In this document: in pieces, positions 1-11,721 of the stretch
Numbering within the stretch: the first letter of the stretch is position 1
Layout: each line of letters begins with the position of its first letter
Source: Paramecium tetraurelia
Lineage: Eukaryota > Ciliophora > Oligohymenophorea > Peniculida > Parameciidae
Assembly (NCBI RefSeq): GCF_000165425.1
Contig: NW_001798955.1
Coordinates: 1 to 64,000, forward strand
Reading direction: 5' to 3'
DNA length: 64,000 nt
Notes under the pieces: generated by a model
Told to the model about the DNA's origin: nothing
The model's database searches: none
What the model saw: only the letters and a program-made list of their open reading frames with translations
Made by a program: the position numbers and the translations under genes

Positions 1-968
1 TAATTCCCTCTTAGTTCACAGAATTGGGTTCGTCCTGGAGTTCTGAGTCATTATTATTCAAAAAGCAATTATTCCTATTTACCCCTCATCAATATGAAAA
101 TTCAGAATAAGGGTTACTTTATACAGTTGCGGTTAGAGTTCCAATTATCTTGATAGATGTTATATTGGAAAATTGTATAAAGACCTTTTCAAAGTATACC
201 AAAAAATATTAGTTAATTTTAAGAAATTAATTTCTTAGAAGTTCAACTTTATTTAAAAAGGCAATCCTGTAGTTTAAACTTTAAATAAAAGTATTAAATC
301 TTTAATAATTGCTCTGAAAGTTTTATAATCTTGCTTAAAATTCTAAGTCTAATTTCTTGAATTTAAGTTTATGTTGTAAAAATAGAGAAATTGAAATTTT
401 TTTGAGGTTAAATTTTCTAGCCCCTTCAATACTTTTTTCTATAATTCATGGATTTTAATTCAAAAATTCAGTCACTTTCACCCATTTATTTTTTCCTTGA
501 TTAGATATAACTTTTTTTCTCATATCAAGCACAATTCTAATTTAAAGTAATCGATACCATTATATTTCAATTTTATTTCGTTTATAGATTAAATCTATAT
601 TTTTACCAGAATATATTATTTTCCAGTGTTTAAAGGATGATTTAAAAATATAAATGTCATAATCTTTTTATTAAAATAACCAACTTACACGTCCTCAATT
701 CAATTTATAAAATTAACCATTTTCCACACCTTCTTGGCCTCAGTCCAATTGAAAAGTCAAAATTAATAGAAAAAAAATTGTTAAAATTTGCAGGTAACAA
801 TAAGCATATTGTTAAAGTATAGATTAATGTGACTATTGAAGCTACTAATCTATTGCGTACTTCATTCGATCGCGTTAAATAAATCTATTCAATCCATTTT
901 TTTTTTTCAATCTCAACCTAAATATATCATTCTCTCTTCACTCTAAAACTTTACACTCTTCTTTTTGA
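1..968. other. AT-rich non-coding stretch
   Basis: Very AT-rich sequence with poly-A and poly-T runs. No frame gives a convincing protein even with TAA/TAG read as Gln. The first 100 bases are slightly less AT-rich and could be the edge of a gene to the left, but no family could be recognised. Confidence 0.5.
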
Positions 969-1486
969 TCCTCTCCTTTTCTCTATCCAATTTCTTCAGT
1001 CTTAATTAAGTGCAGTTTTATTGGTCGACAGAATTTAAGTGAGGAAAGATGCATCAACTCCCCGTGCACATCACAACATTACCTCAACGGCTGGCCAGAT
1101 GCTTAGGCTAGAAGACTGGGTAATCATCGGCTAAACAGAGGTCTAGGCTAGAAGATTGGGAACACACCAATGGCTGGACAGAGGTCTAAGCTAGGAAGAT
1201 TGGCTAAATACAATATAATTAGTATCCAAAACAATTTGCCTAGCAACAGCCACAAAGATCCAATTAAAAAATTTGCATTAACAAATTTTTCTAGTCAGCG
1301 AAATACAAAAAAAGTTATTTGGTGTAGAAAGTCTTAAGGAATTTGCCCCCATATTTAACCTTCGTATGGTATCTTAGGGATGGAAATTGCTACACTCTAT
1401 CAAAAATTATTTTTGAAACCTTTATTCCTTAAAGAAGGCAAAAAAATTCTACTAAGAAGGACATTTTTATAAATGACTTCATGATA
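969..1486 (+). other. Unassigned 172-codon open frame over a GC-richer patch
   Basis: With TGA as the only stop, one + frame stays open for about 172 codons, from just after a TGA near 969 to a TGA near 1484. It has no early ATG; the first is near 1170. The predicted protein resembles no family I know, and the part over 1088-1206 simply translates a tandem repeat. It could be a diverged gene, a pseudogene or chance. Low confidence. Confidence 0.2.
1088..1206 (+). repeat. Three-copy imperfect minisatellite, period about 41-43 bp
   Basis: Three imperfect units start near 1088, 1128 and 1171. They share cores such as GGCTGGACAGAGGTCTAGGC and GGCTAGAAGATTGGG with point differences. The block is clearly richer in G and C than its flanks, which is unusual for an intergenic region here. 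No function is evident. Confidence 0.7.
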
Positions 1487-2221
1487 AATTCTTAAATCTT
1501 TTAGATTATATAAAATTGTGTTGATATATTTTTGAATTGCTATCATATAGGTAGAATCTCTATTTAGTATCTTTGATACTAATATCATCTCTTCTATTAA
1601 GGCAATAGAGGCAATCAGTACAATTAACTGCTTTAGCTTTAGTTATGCGTGGAAAGGTATGGTAAGTTTTAATGTTTGAAAATAATTACATTTTGCTAAA
1701 ACTAATAGTCTTCAATAAGTCTCAACTAAATTTTCTGTAGAATTTAAAACGCAAGCTTGTAAGATTGTTTCGATTTATTTTATCCATATATTGCTATTGT
1801 GCTTGGTAGAAAGGAAGAGGAATTAATTTAAAGCATTTTAAGATAATTGTATTCTCTGACTAAGTTTCAATTGGTTGATAAATAATAATGGGTTTGAGAG
1901 AACCTTTATGTTGAAATCAAACCATAAAGATGAATATATGAGAGATATATGATTGCGTTATGTAGAATAGGCAACATTGGTACTACACATTTTGATTTGA
2001 AGATCATCTTAACAATATCGGCAAGTGATTTTTACTCCTTAAATAAATTAATTATGAGCTTTTCAAATTTTATTTAACTAAAAAATTAATGTGACTCTGA
2101 AATATTCGATAACACATTTGGGAATAGCCCTATCTTATTAATATACTTTACTATGGTTTAATAAAATGATAAACATTGAAATAATAAATTTATTGATATA
2201 TTTGATTTTTCTATTATATTA
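1487..2221. other. AT-rich non-coding stretch
   Basis: No supported coding frame on either strand. It lies just downstream (3') of the MORN-repeat gene that ends at 2222 on the minus strand. Confidence 0.5.
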
Positions 2222-4142
2222 TCAGCCTATTACTGTAAATTCTCCAATTTTCTTCCCATTTGAATATTCTCCTTGAATAAATTTGATTTTAGTCCTAGAC
2301 ATTGATAAATTCCATTTACATGTTGAAATCATGTCTTATATCAATCCATAATCCGTGTTTTCTTCCCTACTCATTGTAATCTCCACCTCCTCTTAATATA
2401 TTATTAGAATTCTGATTTTATAAAATTTCCCAATTTCCCACTTTTATTCCATTTTTATATTCTCCTGCAAAAATGATCTTATTTAACCTTTGGTAATTAT
2501 ATATAGATAATCATATTACACCCAAAAATCGACACTTGGTTCAACCCAAAATCCATTTTTTAATTCATTTTCATCATATTCACCCCTTTAAATAAATAAG
2601 CATTCTACAAATTTTCAATAATTTATGGTAAATCATAATTCTAACATTAGTTATTCCAGCTTCCTACTTTCTTATTATTTATATACGTCCCTTTACATAA
2701 TAATTCGCTACTAAATAAATAAATTACTCGAAAAAAACATACCTGTTAAAATATTCTTAAAACTCTAACCATGTGCCGTACTTCATTCCATTTTCATCAT
2801 ACTTTCCTCCTCCACTAAATTAATTGTGTTAAAATTCATACATTGTCTCCTCTCCATAATAAATCCATTCACCATGTCTTTTTCCATCTGTGTAAGTTCC
2901 TGAAAAACAGATATACACTGGATCGAAATGAATTACTTCAATCCAGTCCCCTAATTTTTAACCAAAATTATCAAATTGTCCCCCTCCGCTAGAGTTTACA
3001 TGAGATAATACATAATATTTTACTCTTAGTCAATTATATCCCACTTTCCAACTTTTATTCCTTTTTCATATATTCCTACATTTATGGCTGGGCATTGCCT
3101 ATTATTAAGCTCAAATTCTACAAAAAATTATCATGAAGTTCAATCCATTTCCCAACTTTCAGCCCATCTTCATCATATACACCTCCAAAACTAAAATTAT
3201 TAACATAATTTAATAATTAAACATTTCTTCTTAAAAAAATTCTTCCCACATTTTGTAGTCATACTAAAGTTTAATTTACCATTCACCTTATCTCACATTT
3301 TCCTTGTAGTTGCCTGTTTAAATGATTCGGTTTTCACTAAAATAATTAAACAAATCAACCCAAATGAGAAATCATAGATATCCGACCATATTCCATTTTT
3401 TTATCCATTCATGTCATATGTTCCACTAATACTAAGTAATTATTTTTAAGATGTACGAAAGCTTCTCATCAAATTACATTTCCCAAATTCCAAATTTTCT
3501 TCCATTTTTATATTCTCCAATATTCACAATTTTTTATTTTTTATCGCTTAGAGAAGCTTAAAAGAAACTAAAACCATCGACAAATTCGATCCATTTTCCT
3601 TATTTAATTCCATAGTTATCATAGTAACCTCCTGCTTTGAAATGAAAAGTTTATTCTTTCTTTTTCGAGCTATATGAATAATAACAATATTCCCACTTTC
3701 CAATTCTCTTTCCTTTTTTGTATTCACCAAAAAAGTAGTATTATTCAAGACTAACAGATAAGTAAGGTTTTACTCTCGAAACATATTATAAGGTTCTTTC
3801 CAAAGTCCTATTTTGAAACCTCCTTCATCATAGTACCCTCCGGCATCTAATTTGTCACCATTCCAATAAGGAGTCCACTTTCCAATTTTTTTATTTTAGT
3901 TATCGTACTAACCATCCCATATCAAATATTTGAGAAAGTTAAAATCCTTGATTATCTCGTAATCTGAAAAATCTCCTTTTATCCAATCTCTAATATACAA
4001 ATTGATAATTAGAACCTTAACAAGATTTAACCATCTTTGAAATATTAAATACGATTGTTTTAATATTCTAATTAATACTCTATTTTTTCCTAAGAAATTT
4101 AAAAGTATTATTTTCCAACGATTCTTATTCTATTATTTTCAT
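2222..4142 (-). CDS. MORN-type repeat protein, 11 introns
   Basis: About 543 residues after splicing. The body is a chain of two alternating short modules: one like GGxYDExGxKxGxWIEL and one like GEYKNGxKVGxWE. These are the Gly-Tyr-Gly-Trp patterns of the MORN/MORN_2 families, which are common in Paramecium and are thought to act as scaffolds or membrane-proximal repeats. Introns read on the minus strand lie at 2295-2319, 2465-2487, 2586-2608, 2711-2742, 2989-3011, 3099-3121, 3191-3222, 3337-3359, 3432-3456, 3751-3773 and, less surely, 4016-4052. Removing them gives exactly 544 codons and restores every repeat, so the apparent frameshifts are introns. Almost all interrupt codons at phase 2. 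The start (ATG at 4142) and first exon are the weakest part. No signal peptide or membrane segment was seen. Confidence 0.8.
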
Positions 4143-6311
4143 TAACTGTAATTGTATATATTTTTACTTTTAATTTATTTGGTTACTTTATCTTCTTATT
4201 CAAGATTCATTTAATTTTTTAATGAATAAAAAAATTGATATCACAGAATTTGAACAGAAAATATTCAAATTTTTTAAAATTATGTTCCAAATATATTATG
4301 GTAATAAAATAATCTTTATTAAAATATTAATGTTCAAAATAAATCCAAAATATCCAAAGAAAAGATTATTTCAAATTTGGTATGTGTAAATATATTCATT
4401 AAAATATTGATAGAATCAATAATCACCAAATGTTATTTTTATGATAGTTCTTTATAATGAATTTAGTTGAAAAATTTCTATTAATTAATAAATGAATATA
4501 AATCTATTTTAATTGAATTTTTTTATTAAATGAGTCTAAATTGAATAGTCATTGAGGATACCAGTTCAATCTATCAGCCTAAATGTCTAAATTAACTATA
4601 AATAACAATATTTATTAAGTATTGAATTAAATTAAAAAATATGGAGAGAATTCAAGAAGCTTCTCTGTTTGAAAACTAAATCCATTTGATGAATAAACAC
4701 TTTAGATGAGAGCCAAATTTAATGAAAACTAATTTTAACATAAATGGTAAATTATAATAACATCGATAATTTCAGCTCGCTTATTGAAAAGCAGATTTAC
4801 TTCAATTTATGATCACATTTTTGAGAAATAATACTGAAATCAAAAATATATACGTCTTAAAAATGATTAGAACCTAATTAGCATGCATTCAAGATGGACC
4901 CTCGAACTATGTATACTTCTAATTATTAAGCATAAGTGGAATAGGAATTGAATGAATTCAATAATAAAATTGATGGGAAGTAAAGATTATAAAATAAACT
5001 GGATTCGGATGTTTAAGAAACCATTAGTGTTCAATAAAGCACGAGGAACTATTAAAAAATTTCTTCGGTTAAGTTCATTTTTAACTGTTAAGTAAGTATC
5101 CTAATACATTTTAATTTTTTAAATAACTATTTTTAATAGAAACTGGATTAAGTAGTAAGCTAGAAAAGAAATTATTTTAAAAATAACAGAATTCCAAAAT
5201 TTCAAATTTTTTGAGTAAAGTGTTCATACAATTGTATTTGTAATCTTCTTTTTACAAGATTTAATGCTAGGATTACTTGTTTTATGAACAAATTCTCCTC
5301 CATTCTTTTGAATTATACTGATATAAATTACATATGAGATTTTAATGGCTTGATAATGTAAACCTTGTTTTAATTATGAAAATTATATTAGCTTTAAAAA
5401 TACTAATTCAAACTTAAGTAAAGGTTCCATAATTGCGCTTAGAATATGAGATACTTATTTACTATAAGCAATTCCAAATTAAAAAAATTTATCGTTTTTA
5501 AAATAATTTCCATTCCAGAATAGCAAGTTATTTGAATTAATTTTGTATACTTATAAATTCTCAATTTTGATGAGTGTAAATTAGAAGAATTTTCAAATAG
5601 ATAATAATCGATTATTTAATTTAAAATATTTTACAAAAATCTTTTAGGCTTTATTAAATTAAATTTCAAAATAGAGATTTATGCAACTGTCAAGAAATTA
5701 TAAAATTTGATTTTTCATTTAAAAATTTAATACACTACGAAATATTTTGAGCAATTGTATAACATACTGAAATTAAAATTATCACAATTTAAAAAAATTG
5801 ATAATATTATACTCATTTCAATTTAATAGATAACATTCTGAAGTAGGAAAACAATATTAGTTAATAGAGTTAAGAGTTAAATTTGACAAATATAGTTTAA
5901 CTAAACTAATTTAGTTCTTCAGCATGTTCTTGAGAGATTTATAATTTAATTGCAACTAAGTATTGAATTAAAAAAATGTTAATGATAGCTCAAAAAAAAT
6001 GAGTTATTCTAAATACATGTAGAGAATTTGTAAAGGTAAATTAAAAATTATCATAAATTCTTGATGATATCATAAATGGAGCATTCTGAGGAAGTTCCTT
6101 CTGGGCCTGTTTCTTAGATGGATGAAAGGGGAAAGGCTTAGATGGGATGCATCGAAATCTAGAGAGGTCAAGAAATGAGAAGGGGAAAAAAGGTGAAGTT
6201 CAAGGAAAAATGAACCCCTGGAAACCGGTAGAGCCTAGATGCTCGGAGGAGGGTTGAATTAAATTAAATTGAAGTTAAATAAATTATATTATAAATTTCT
6301 AATTATATTTG
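4143..6311. other. Long AT-rich gap between two minus-strand genes
   Basis: About 2.2 kb of very AT-rich DNA, the longest gene-poor stretch in the window. I found no recognisable protein on either strand. Its right end carries the GC-richer island at about 6076-6255, annotated separately. Confidence 0.5.
6076..6255 (+). other. GC-richer island with a 45-codon ORF; possible small gene or RNA
   Basis: The base composition changes sharply from the AT-rich surroundings. An ATG near 6076 opens a hydrophilic, Lys/Arg/Glu-rich reading frame of about 45 codons ending in TGA, with no resemblance to a known family. The same block could instead be a non-coding RNA: it contains short GGAAACC-type hairpin material, but I could not fit it to tRNA, SRP RNA, RNase P RNA or a spliceosomal RNA. 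Compositional signal only. Confidence 0.25.
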
Positions 6312-8345
6312 TCAAATCTTTTCACGTAATTATTTTTGAGATCCTTGATTTTGTAGAAATCGCTCATAAATTAATGCTTTTCTATTTATTTGGAATTATT
6401 TTAATGAATCAGCTAATTTCTGAAAAAAGTACTAACTTTAATTTTAATAAAATTGAGGATCGATATTAATTTTTGATATAGCTTCCTCCCAATTTTTAAT
6501 AATATCCAAAAATCTTCCCTAATTTTCTAATGCTTTTTCTGAATAATATTTTTAATTATTACCTTTTTCAATGTAAAATTATAAGATTGAACCTTAAGTA
6601 TATCTGAAATTCGTTTGTGCTTATTAATTTTCTAATTACAAATGTAAAACTAAATCTATTAATTTATTACTTCTTTATTCTATTCCTTAATCTATGCATT
6701 CAATGGATTCTTAAAATTTATTCATTTTTTCTAAGGTTCTCACTTATAATCGTAATTTTATATTTTACTTTTGGCTTTGTAAAATGATAAATTCAACTAG
6801 TTTTTTCGAACTCCTTCATCCCAACAATCAAGAATTTCTAAATTTCTCCACTGCTTTTCTAATGCATTTGCTAAATTATTAGATTGAGTGCCATACCTTT
6901 TTAATAGTAATAATAAAAATTAGTCTCATTTTTTTTGATACAATAATCCCAGCATTCAATAATTTCCTGAAACCTATTTTATTTTTCTAGTGCATGACCT
7001 ATGACCATAAAGGATTTATTTTTACATTTTTCTAAACAGAATTAATATTAATTATATTAATTATAAAGATTGCTTTCAATTCCTAATTGCCAAATTAATA
7101 TGATTTCTTCAAATTTTGATATTTTTGCTAATGCATTTGCTTTAGTTAAACATTTTCTTACTTAATTTGACATAAAAATGATATTCGCTCTTTAAATAAT
7201 TATTATTTGAACCCCAATAATCTATGATTTCTTATTTTTTTCCTTAATTAACTAAAGCTAAAACTAAAATATCAATATTCATAACTCCTTTCCAAAACAG
7301 CCCATTAGACATTTCTATTATTTGATATGGCATGATCCCAACACGCAATGATCTCTTCATATCTTTACTGTTCTTCTAATGCCTTTGCTAAAATATGAGA
7401 GGATTCTACATTTTTCATAGTAGAATAATTTGTTATGTGGGTTTTATTCTATACCTTTTTACCAACAATCTAAAATTTATAATTTATAACCATATCTTTT
7501 TAATGCTGAAGCTAAAAATAGACACATTAATACCTTTATACAGATAAAAGTTAAGATTTGACAAATTTTATAAAATCCCTTGATCCCAACATTCTAAGAT
7601 TTCTTAAAATTTGCCTTATCTTTCTAATATTTAAGCTAAGAATTAGTATAATTGTACTTTTTTGTAAATAAAAATATAATTCGCTTTAATTTTATAATAT
7701 AAGAGTATCCCAATAATTAATAATTTCATTATCTTCACCTTACTTTTCTAAGAGTTTTGCTAGATACATTAAAAAGTAGATAATACATTTTTCTATGTAA
7801 TAACATTTTTAATTAGCATCGTATTGAATTGCTTGATCCCAATTATTTATGATTTCATTTAGTTTACTTTACTTTTCTAAAATTATTGCTAATTTAATTG
7901 CAAAAAATAGGAACCTTTTTATTAATAAAATTCGCATCTATTATAATTTCTTTCAATTCCTTAATTCAAACAATTTAAAGCCTCTTAATATTTTTATGTT
8001 TTTTCTAAAATAAGAGCTAAAATAAATAATGACAACAACACCTTTTTCCTTGTAAAAAGAAATTTTTGAAATATTGTTTTTTATTCCAATATCCCACAGT
8101 TCAATAATCTCAGAAATTTTATTTTAATTTTGTAGTATGAGTGCTAACAATATCAATCAATTTTACCAATTTCTTAGTAAAGGAGGATGTTATGTTTTTT
8201 AGAATTTATTATTGATTTTAACAATACTAATGCTTCTTCTTCTTTACCTTCTAGTTTTAGAGCGTTTGCTAAGTATAAAATATTTTGTACCTTTTACGAT
8301 ACATTTATGAGTAGAAAATTCTGAAATAATTTTTTTAGTTTTCAT
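6312..8345 (-). CDS. TPR-like repeat protein, one intron per repeat
   Basis: About 565 residues built from some 15 tandem repeats of about 34 residues, the length of a tetratricopeptide repeat. A typical unit reads ALEKQxKxxEIIxCWDxAI followed by a spacer ending FYxEK. TPRs are helical hairpins used for protein-protein contacts. The gene starts at ATG 8345, giving a short N-terminus MKTKKIISEFSTHK. Fourteen introns of 22-27 nt, the first at 8269-8290 and the last at 6539-6562, each interrupt the codon at phase 1 just before a repeat. Summing them (336 nt) leaves exactly 566 codons. The Trp-Asp at the second helix is unusual for TPRs and the match to the canonical profile is loose. Only the last repeat lacks its own intron. 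Partner and location are unknown. Confidence 0.82.
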
Positions 8346-8714
8346 CAATTTGATAAGATTAATAAAAGAATTTAATAATAAATTATTAAAACTACTTTGT
8401 GATCAAATTTGATATATTTTGGATGAAATAATAACTATATATTAAAATTCATATCATTAAGCGATTAATATAACCGAAATATTTACAAGAATTATTTAAA
8501 AATTAGATTATATGTAGATTTAATTTGAAAATCTTGTAACAACAGTATCTAATTTTAATTGAAAAATATTGATCTCTCTTAAAAAATTCATATTTCTAAA
8601 ATAAAGAGATTATTTTGGTATTTTGAGTATGTTCTTAAGATAAATATAATTAAACATTTGTAATATAAATACAAAACAATAATTATTTTCATATTAATAA
8701 TTGATTGATAATAA
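8346..8714. other. AT-rich intergenic region
   Basis: Lies between the 5' end of the TPR-like gene and the 3' end of the guanylate kinase gene, both on the minus strand. It presumably holds the promoter of the former. No motif stands out. Confidence 0.5.
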
Positions 8715-9330
8715 TCAGAGGTTTTAATACTTTTTGTTTACAAATTCAAGGAGCTCTTTATAACATGTTTCAAAATTATCATTAACAATGAAATGATAAA
8801 ATTAAAAAGATTTAGCTTTTTCAATTTCAGTTTCTGCGTTCTTGATTCTCTTCTCCACAACATCAGATGTTTCAGTTTTTCTTCCAATTAATCTTTCTCT
8901 AAGAATGCTGATAGATGGTGGTAGTATAAATATGTTTACGCATTAGTTATTCAATTATCTATTTATTTTTTCAGCTCCTTAAACATCTATCTCTATAAGA
9001 GGTATTTTATTTTATTTAATGATATCGTTTATTTGATTTTTAGCAGTGCCATATAGATTTCCATGAACTTCACAAACCTCTAGAAACTCATTATTTTTGA
9101 TATTTTCCTCAAAGACATCTTTGTTTACAAAATGATAATTGACGCCATTCTACTCATTTGGTCTTGGTTTTCTAGTAGTCAGACTCACACTGTAAACAAA
9201 GCTTTGGCTATTTTATAGTAATCTGGTGACTAATGATCCCTTTAATAAAATAATTATGTACTTTGCCAACTCCACTCGGGCCAGAAACTATTAAAGGTTT
9301 AATTGTGGAAAATTTATAAATTGCTTTCAT
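8715..9330 (-). CDS. Guanylate kinase
   Basis: 197 residues, normal size for the family. The enzyme transfers phosphate from ATP to GMP to make GDP, part of purine nucleotide salvage and GTP supply. The P-loop SGPSGVGK lies near residue 15, followed by [20 protein letters not shown], which contains the GMP-binding SxTTRxPRxxExxGxDYxF pattern. Further on are [17 protein letters not shown] and the lid segment around [12 protein letters not shown] single 22-nt intron (9240-9261, ending AAG) sits in the codon just after the P-loop lysine; removing it restores the expected K-G-S-L. The start ATG at 9330 is the first in frame. No targeting sequence, so probably cytosolic. Confidence 0.95.
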
Positions 9331-9547
9331 TAATATTTTATAATTAATATTACTATAATTTTGGCAAGCATTTCGAGAATTCTTAAGCCCAATATATTGA
9401 TTTCGTTGATTAATTTTGTATTAGTAATAGATAAAGCTTATAATATCACAAGTCATTGACACTTTTGAATTTCAATTTTTGAAACTATCCTATTTGTTTT
9501 TTTATATTGTAAAATAATATCTGATATTTATCAATATATATACTAAA

Positions 9548-10841
9548 TCAATTCCAATATTCATCTTTATTAAGATGATGATTAATCATTTCATATAGGA
9601 CTTATGGTTAATCAAAAACAGCAGCATGGCCTGCATTGTATATTGTTACCATAGTAAACTTCTCTGTTTTTTTGAAATTGCCGACTGTTCTTCCATTACT
9701 TTTAAAAATAGATTTTTATGCTGATTTCCATTAATAAATTTAATCTGACTTAAAGGTTGATAACCAATTTTGTGTTCCGGCTGGATTTATGCTTGCGTCC
9801 ATCTAACCATTATAGAAAAGGACTGTTCCTTTGTTTAGTAAGTCTTCAATAATTTTGGTCAAATCAAAAGAGAAATCAGGTTCCATCTGCTATTTTACTT
9901 ATTAATTACAAACTTAAGTAATAGTGTTTGTAATTCCAAACTAATCTTTATATTTACTCATAAAATTAATCCACTCATTTGATCTTATTTCTCCTTGTTT
10001 TAGTAAGATATTTGATACATCAGTTTTTGCAAAATTCTCTAATTTATTAAAGTAAGATGTAAATGCTGATCCAGCTAATTTATCCTACTACTTTAATATC
10101 ATCGATTATAATAGATATTCTTCTTTCTTTGTAATTTTCTTAAATTCATCGCTTATATACCCATTCACATATAAGTATGAAGATATTGATGAAGTTTAAT
10201 ATAACATACTTTATAATCCATTTCCAATTATAATTCCTTAATAATTGAACTTGATGTCACTATTAAGTAAACTATTGGAAAATAGAGGAGCAAAGTGACC
10301 TGTGTAACTGAATCCAGTAAGGTAAGTCTATGCTTATTAGAATTCGGGATGAACCTTGAAAAATTCAACCATAAATTCTACAAAATAACCTGAAGCTTGT
10401 AATGTTGAATTAATTTATATATCTCCTTAGCTAAATCCAGTTCCAAAGGGTTGATCAATGAATAAAATTGAAGCAAAATCATTCCAACTATTATCCTTTT
10501 TTTGAATTGTAAAGTCAGCATCAGATTTTTCAATATGGAATGGACCAATCAATTCATAAAATGCACTTTATGATGAACAACCAGGACCTCCTTAAAGCCA
10601 AATCAAGAATATGTTGTCTTTTGTGATTGTTTACTCGTTGAACCCTTTTTAGTAAACTAATTGATAAAACATATTATTCTTTTCTTTTAACAATCCTGTA
10701 GCTGATCCACTTTCAACATCAAAATCAATCGCTAAATACTTGTTATATAATTCTATGAGCTTGTAATTAATTTGGATTACCTTTTAAAGATTTCCTATTG
10801 ATAGCGGCATGTGCAAAATAAATAAGAATGCAAAAAATCAT
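9548..10841 (-). CDS. Serine carboxypeptidase (peptidase S10)
   Basis: 421 residues, with an N-terminal hydrophobic stretch (MIFCILIYFAHA) that looks like a signal peptide, so a secreted or lysosomal enzyme. It removes C-terminal residues from peptides. Family landmarks are in order: IWLQGGPGCSS (oxyanion hole), IDQPFGTGFS, the nucleophile motif TGFSYTGHFAP (serine in G-x-S-Y), catalytic Asp in NGQMDASINPAGTQNWL and catalytic His in YNAGHAAVFDQP. The nucleophile elbow reads GFSYTG instead of the usual GESYGG. One 28-nt intron (10753-10780) near the N-terminus leaves 422 codons. The start at 10841 gives the signal peptide directly. Confidence 0.93.
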
Positions 10842-11189
10842 TAAATAATTAATGAAATATTTACTAAAATAATTATATAAATGTTTGAATAACTTCCAAT
10901 TGTAAATTAAATTAATAAGCTATCTATTTATACACATTTGAAATTACATACCTCTATTGATAATAGTAGAATAAGAAATTGATAAAATAAAACCTATTCT
11001 TTGTGAATTTTGTTATTAAATTAATTCTCCACTTATATTTTTTCAATTTTGTAAAGGAAGAGAATATTTATTGATGTCAAATAAAAGTGGTACTGTCCTA
11101 AAGCGAATGTAACAGTGTTTTTACATTTTCAATAGATACGATTATTGATATTTAGGTTTAATTGATAAAAACGATATAAATAAAAATAA

Positions 11190-11487
11190 ATGGCAGATAA
11201 AGGCGGAGCCAAAGGAGGAGCAGGAGAAGAGGGAAAGGAAGGAGAAGATAAAGAGCCAGAGAAAGGATGTTGCGATAAATATGCTGAATGCTTAGTCGTG
11301 ACTGGTAAAGTAAATAATTGATTTCTATATTCAGGCTGTCTACTCTTGTTGCCTGGCTATTTGTACCTGTATAAGAGAATGTTTGGCATTTATTTGGTAC
11401 CCATGCAAAGAAAGATGTTGCGGTTGTCTTGATAATTGTGACAAGCATTACAATTAATGGAAGGATGAAGGATTTACAGATGTATGA
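11190..11487 (+). CDS. Small Cys-rich protein
   Basis: 90 residues after removing one 25-nt intron (11310-11334). The N-terminal third is a Gly/Lys/Glu-rich hydrophilic tail; the rest is dense in cysteine, with segments such as SCCLAICTCIRECLA and PCKERCCGCLDNC, then a KHYNQWKDEGFTDV tail. The clustered cysteines could be palmitoylated or bind metal, and one short hydrophobic segment may touch a membrane. I do not recognise the family. It is divergent from the carboxypeptidase gene across about 350 bp. Confidence 0.75.
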
Positions 11488-11721
11488 AATTGAGTACTGC
11501 AGATTTTGTTTTTATAATTAAATTTTCTCCATAAAGACCATTTTTGTTTTTCAGTTATTTACATAAAATCTAGATACAATTTCGAAAAAATAATGTAATT
11601 CTAAATAAAAGTCTGCAATATATTATAGAGATTTGTAAGTGTAAGATATAAGTATCTAGTTTCTAATGAAAATAAATTACTCAGACCATGGTCTTATATT
11701 TATAATACAAAATAATTAAAA

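Noticed and set aside
1-60. Copy of the kinase C-terminus near 18470
   Set aside because: A short shared string around GAGTTCTG..GAGTCATTATTA is too short and does not extend; treated as chance.
2222-4142. Multiply frameshifted MORN pseudogene
   Set aside because: On first reading the repeats jump frame about ten times. Each jump is explained by a GT..AG stretch of 23-37 nt, and removing all of them leaves an exact 544 codons, so the gene is intact.
6076-6255. RNase P or SRP RNA
   Set aside because: A GAGGAAGTTCC segment resembles the start of the RNase P conserved core, but the required partner regions are not in order; SRP features are absent.
11158-11448. Minus-strand hydrophobic 96-residue ORF
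   Set aside because: Antisense to the spliced Cys-rich gene at 11190-11487; its Leu/Pro run is the complement of the Gly/Glu-rich tail.
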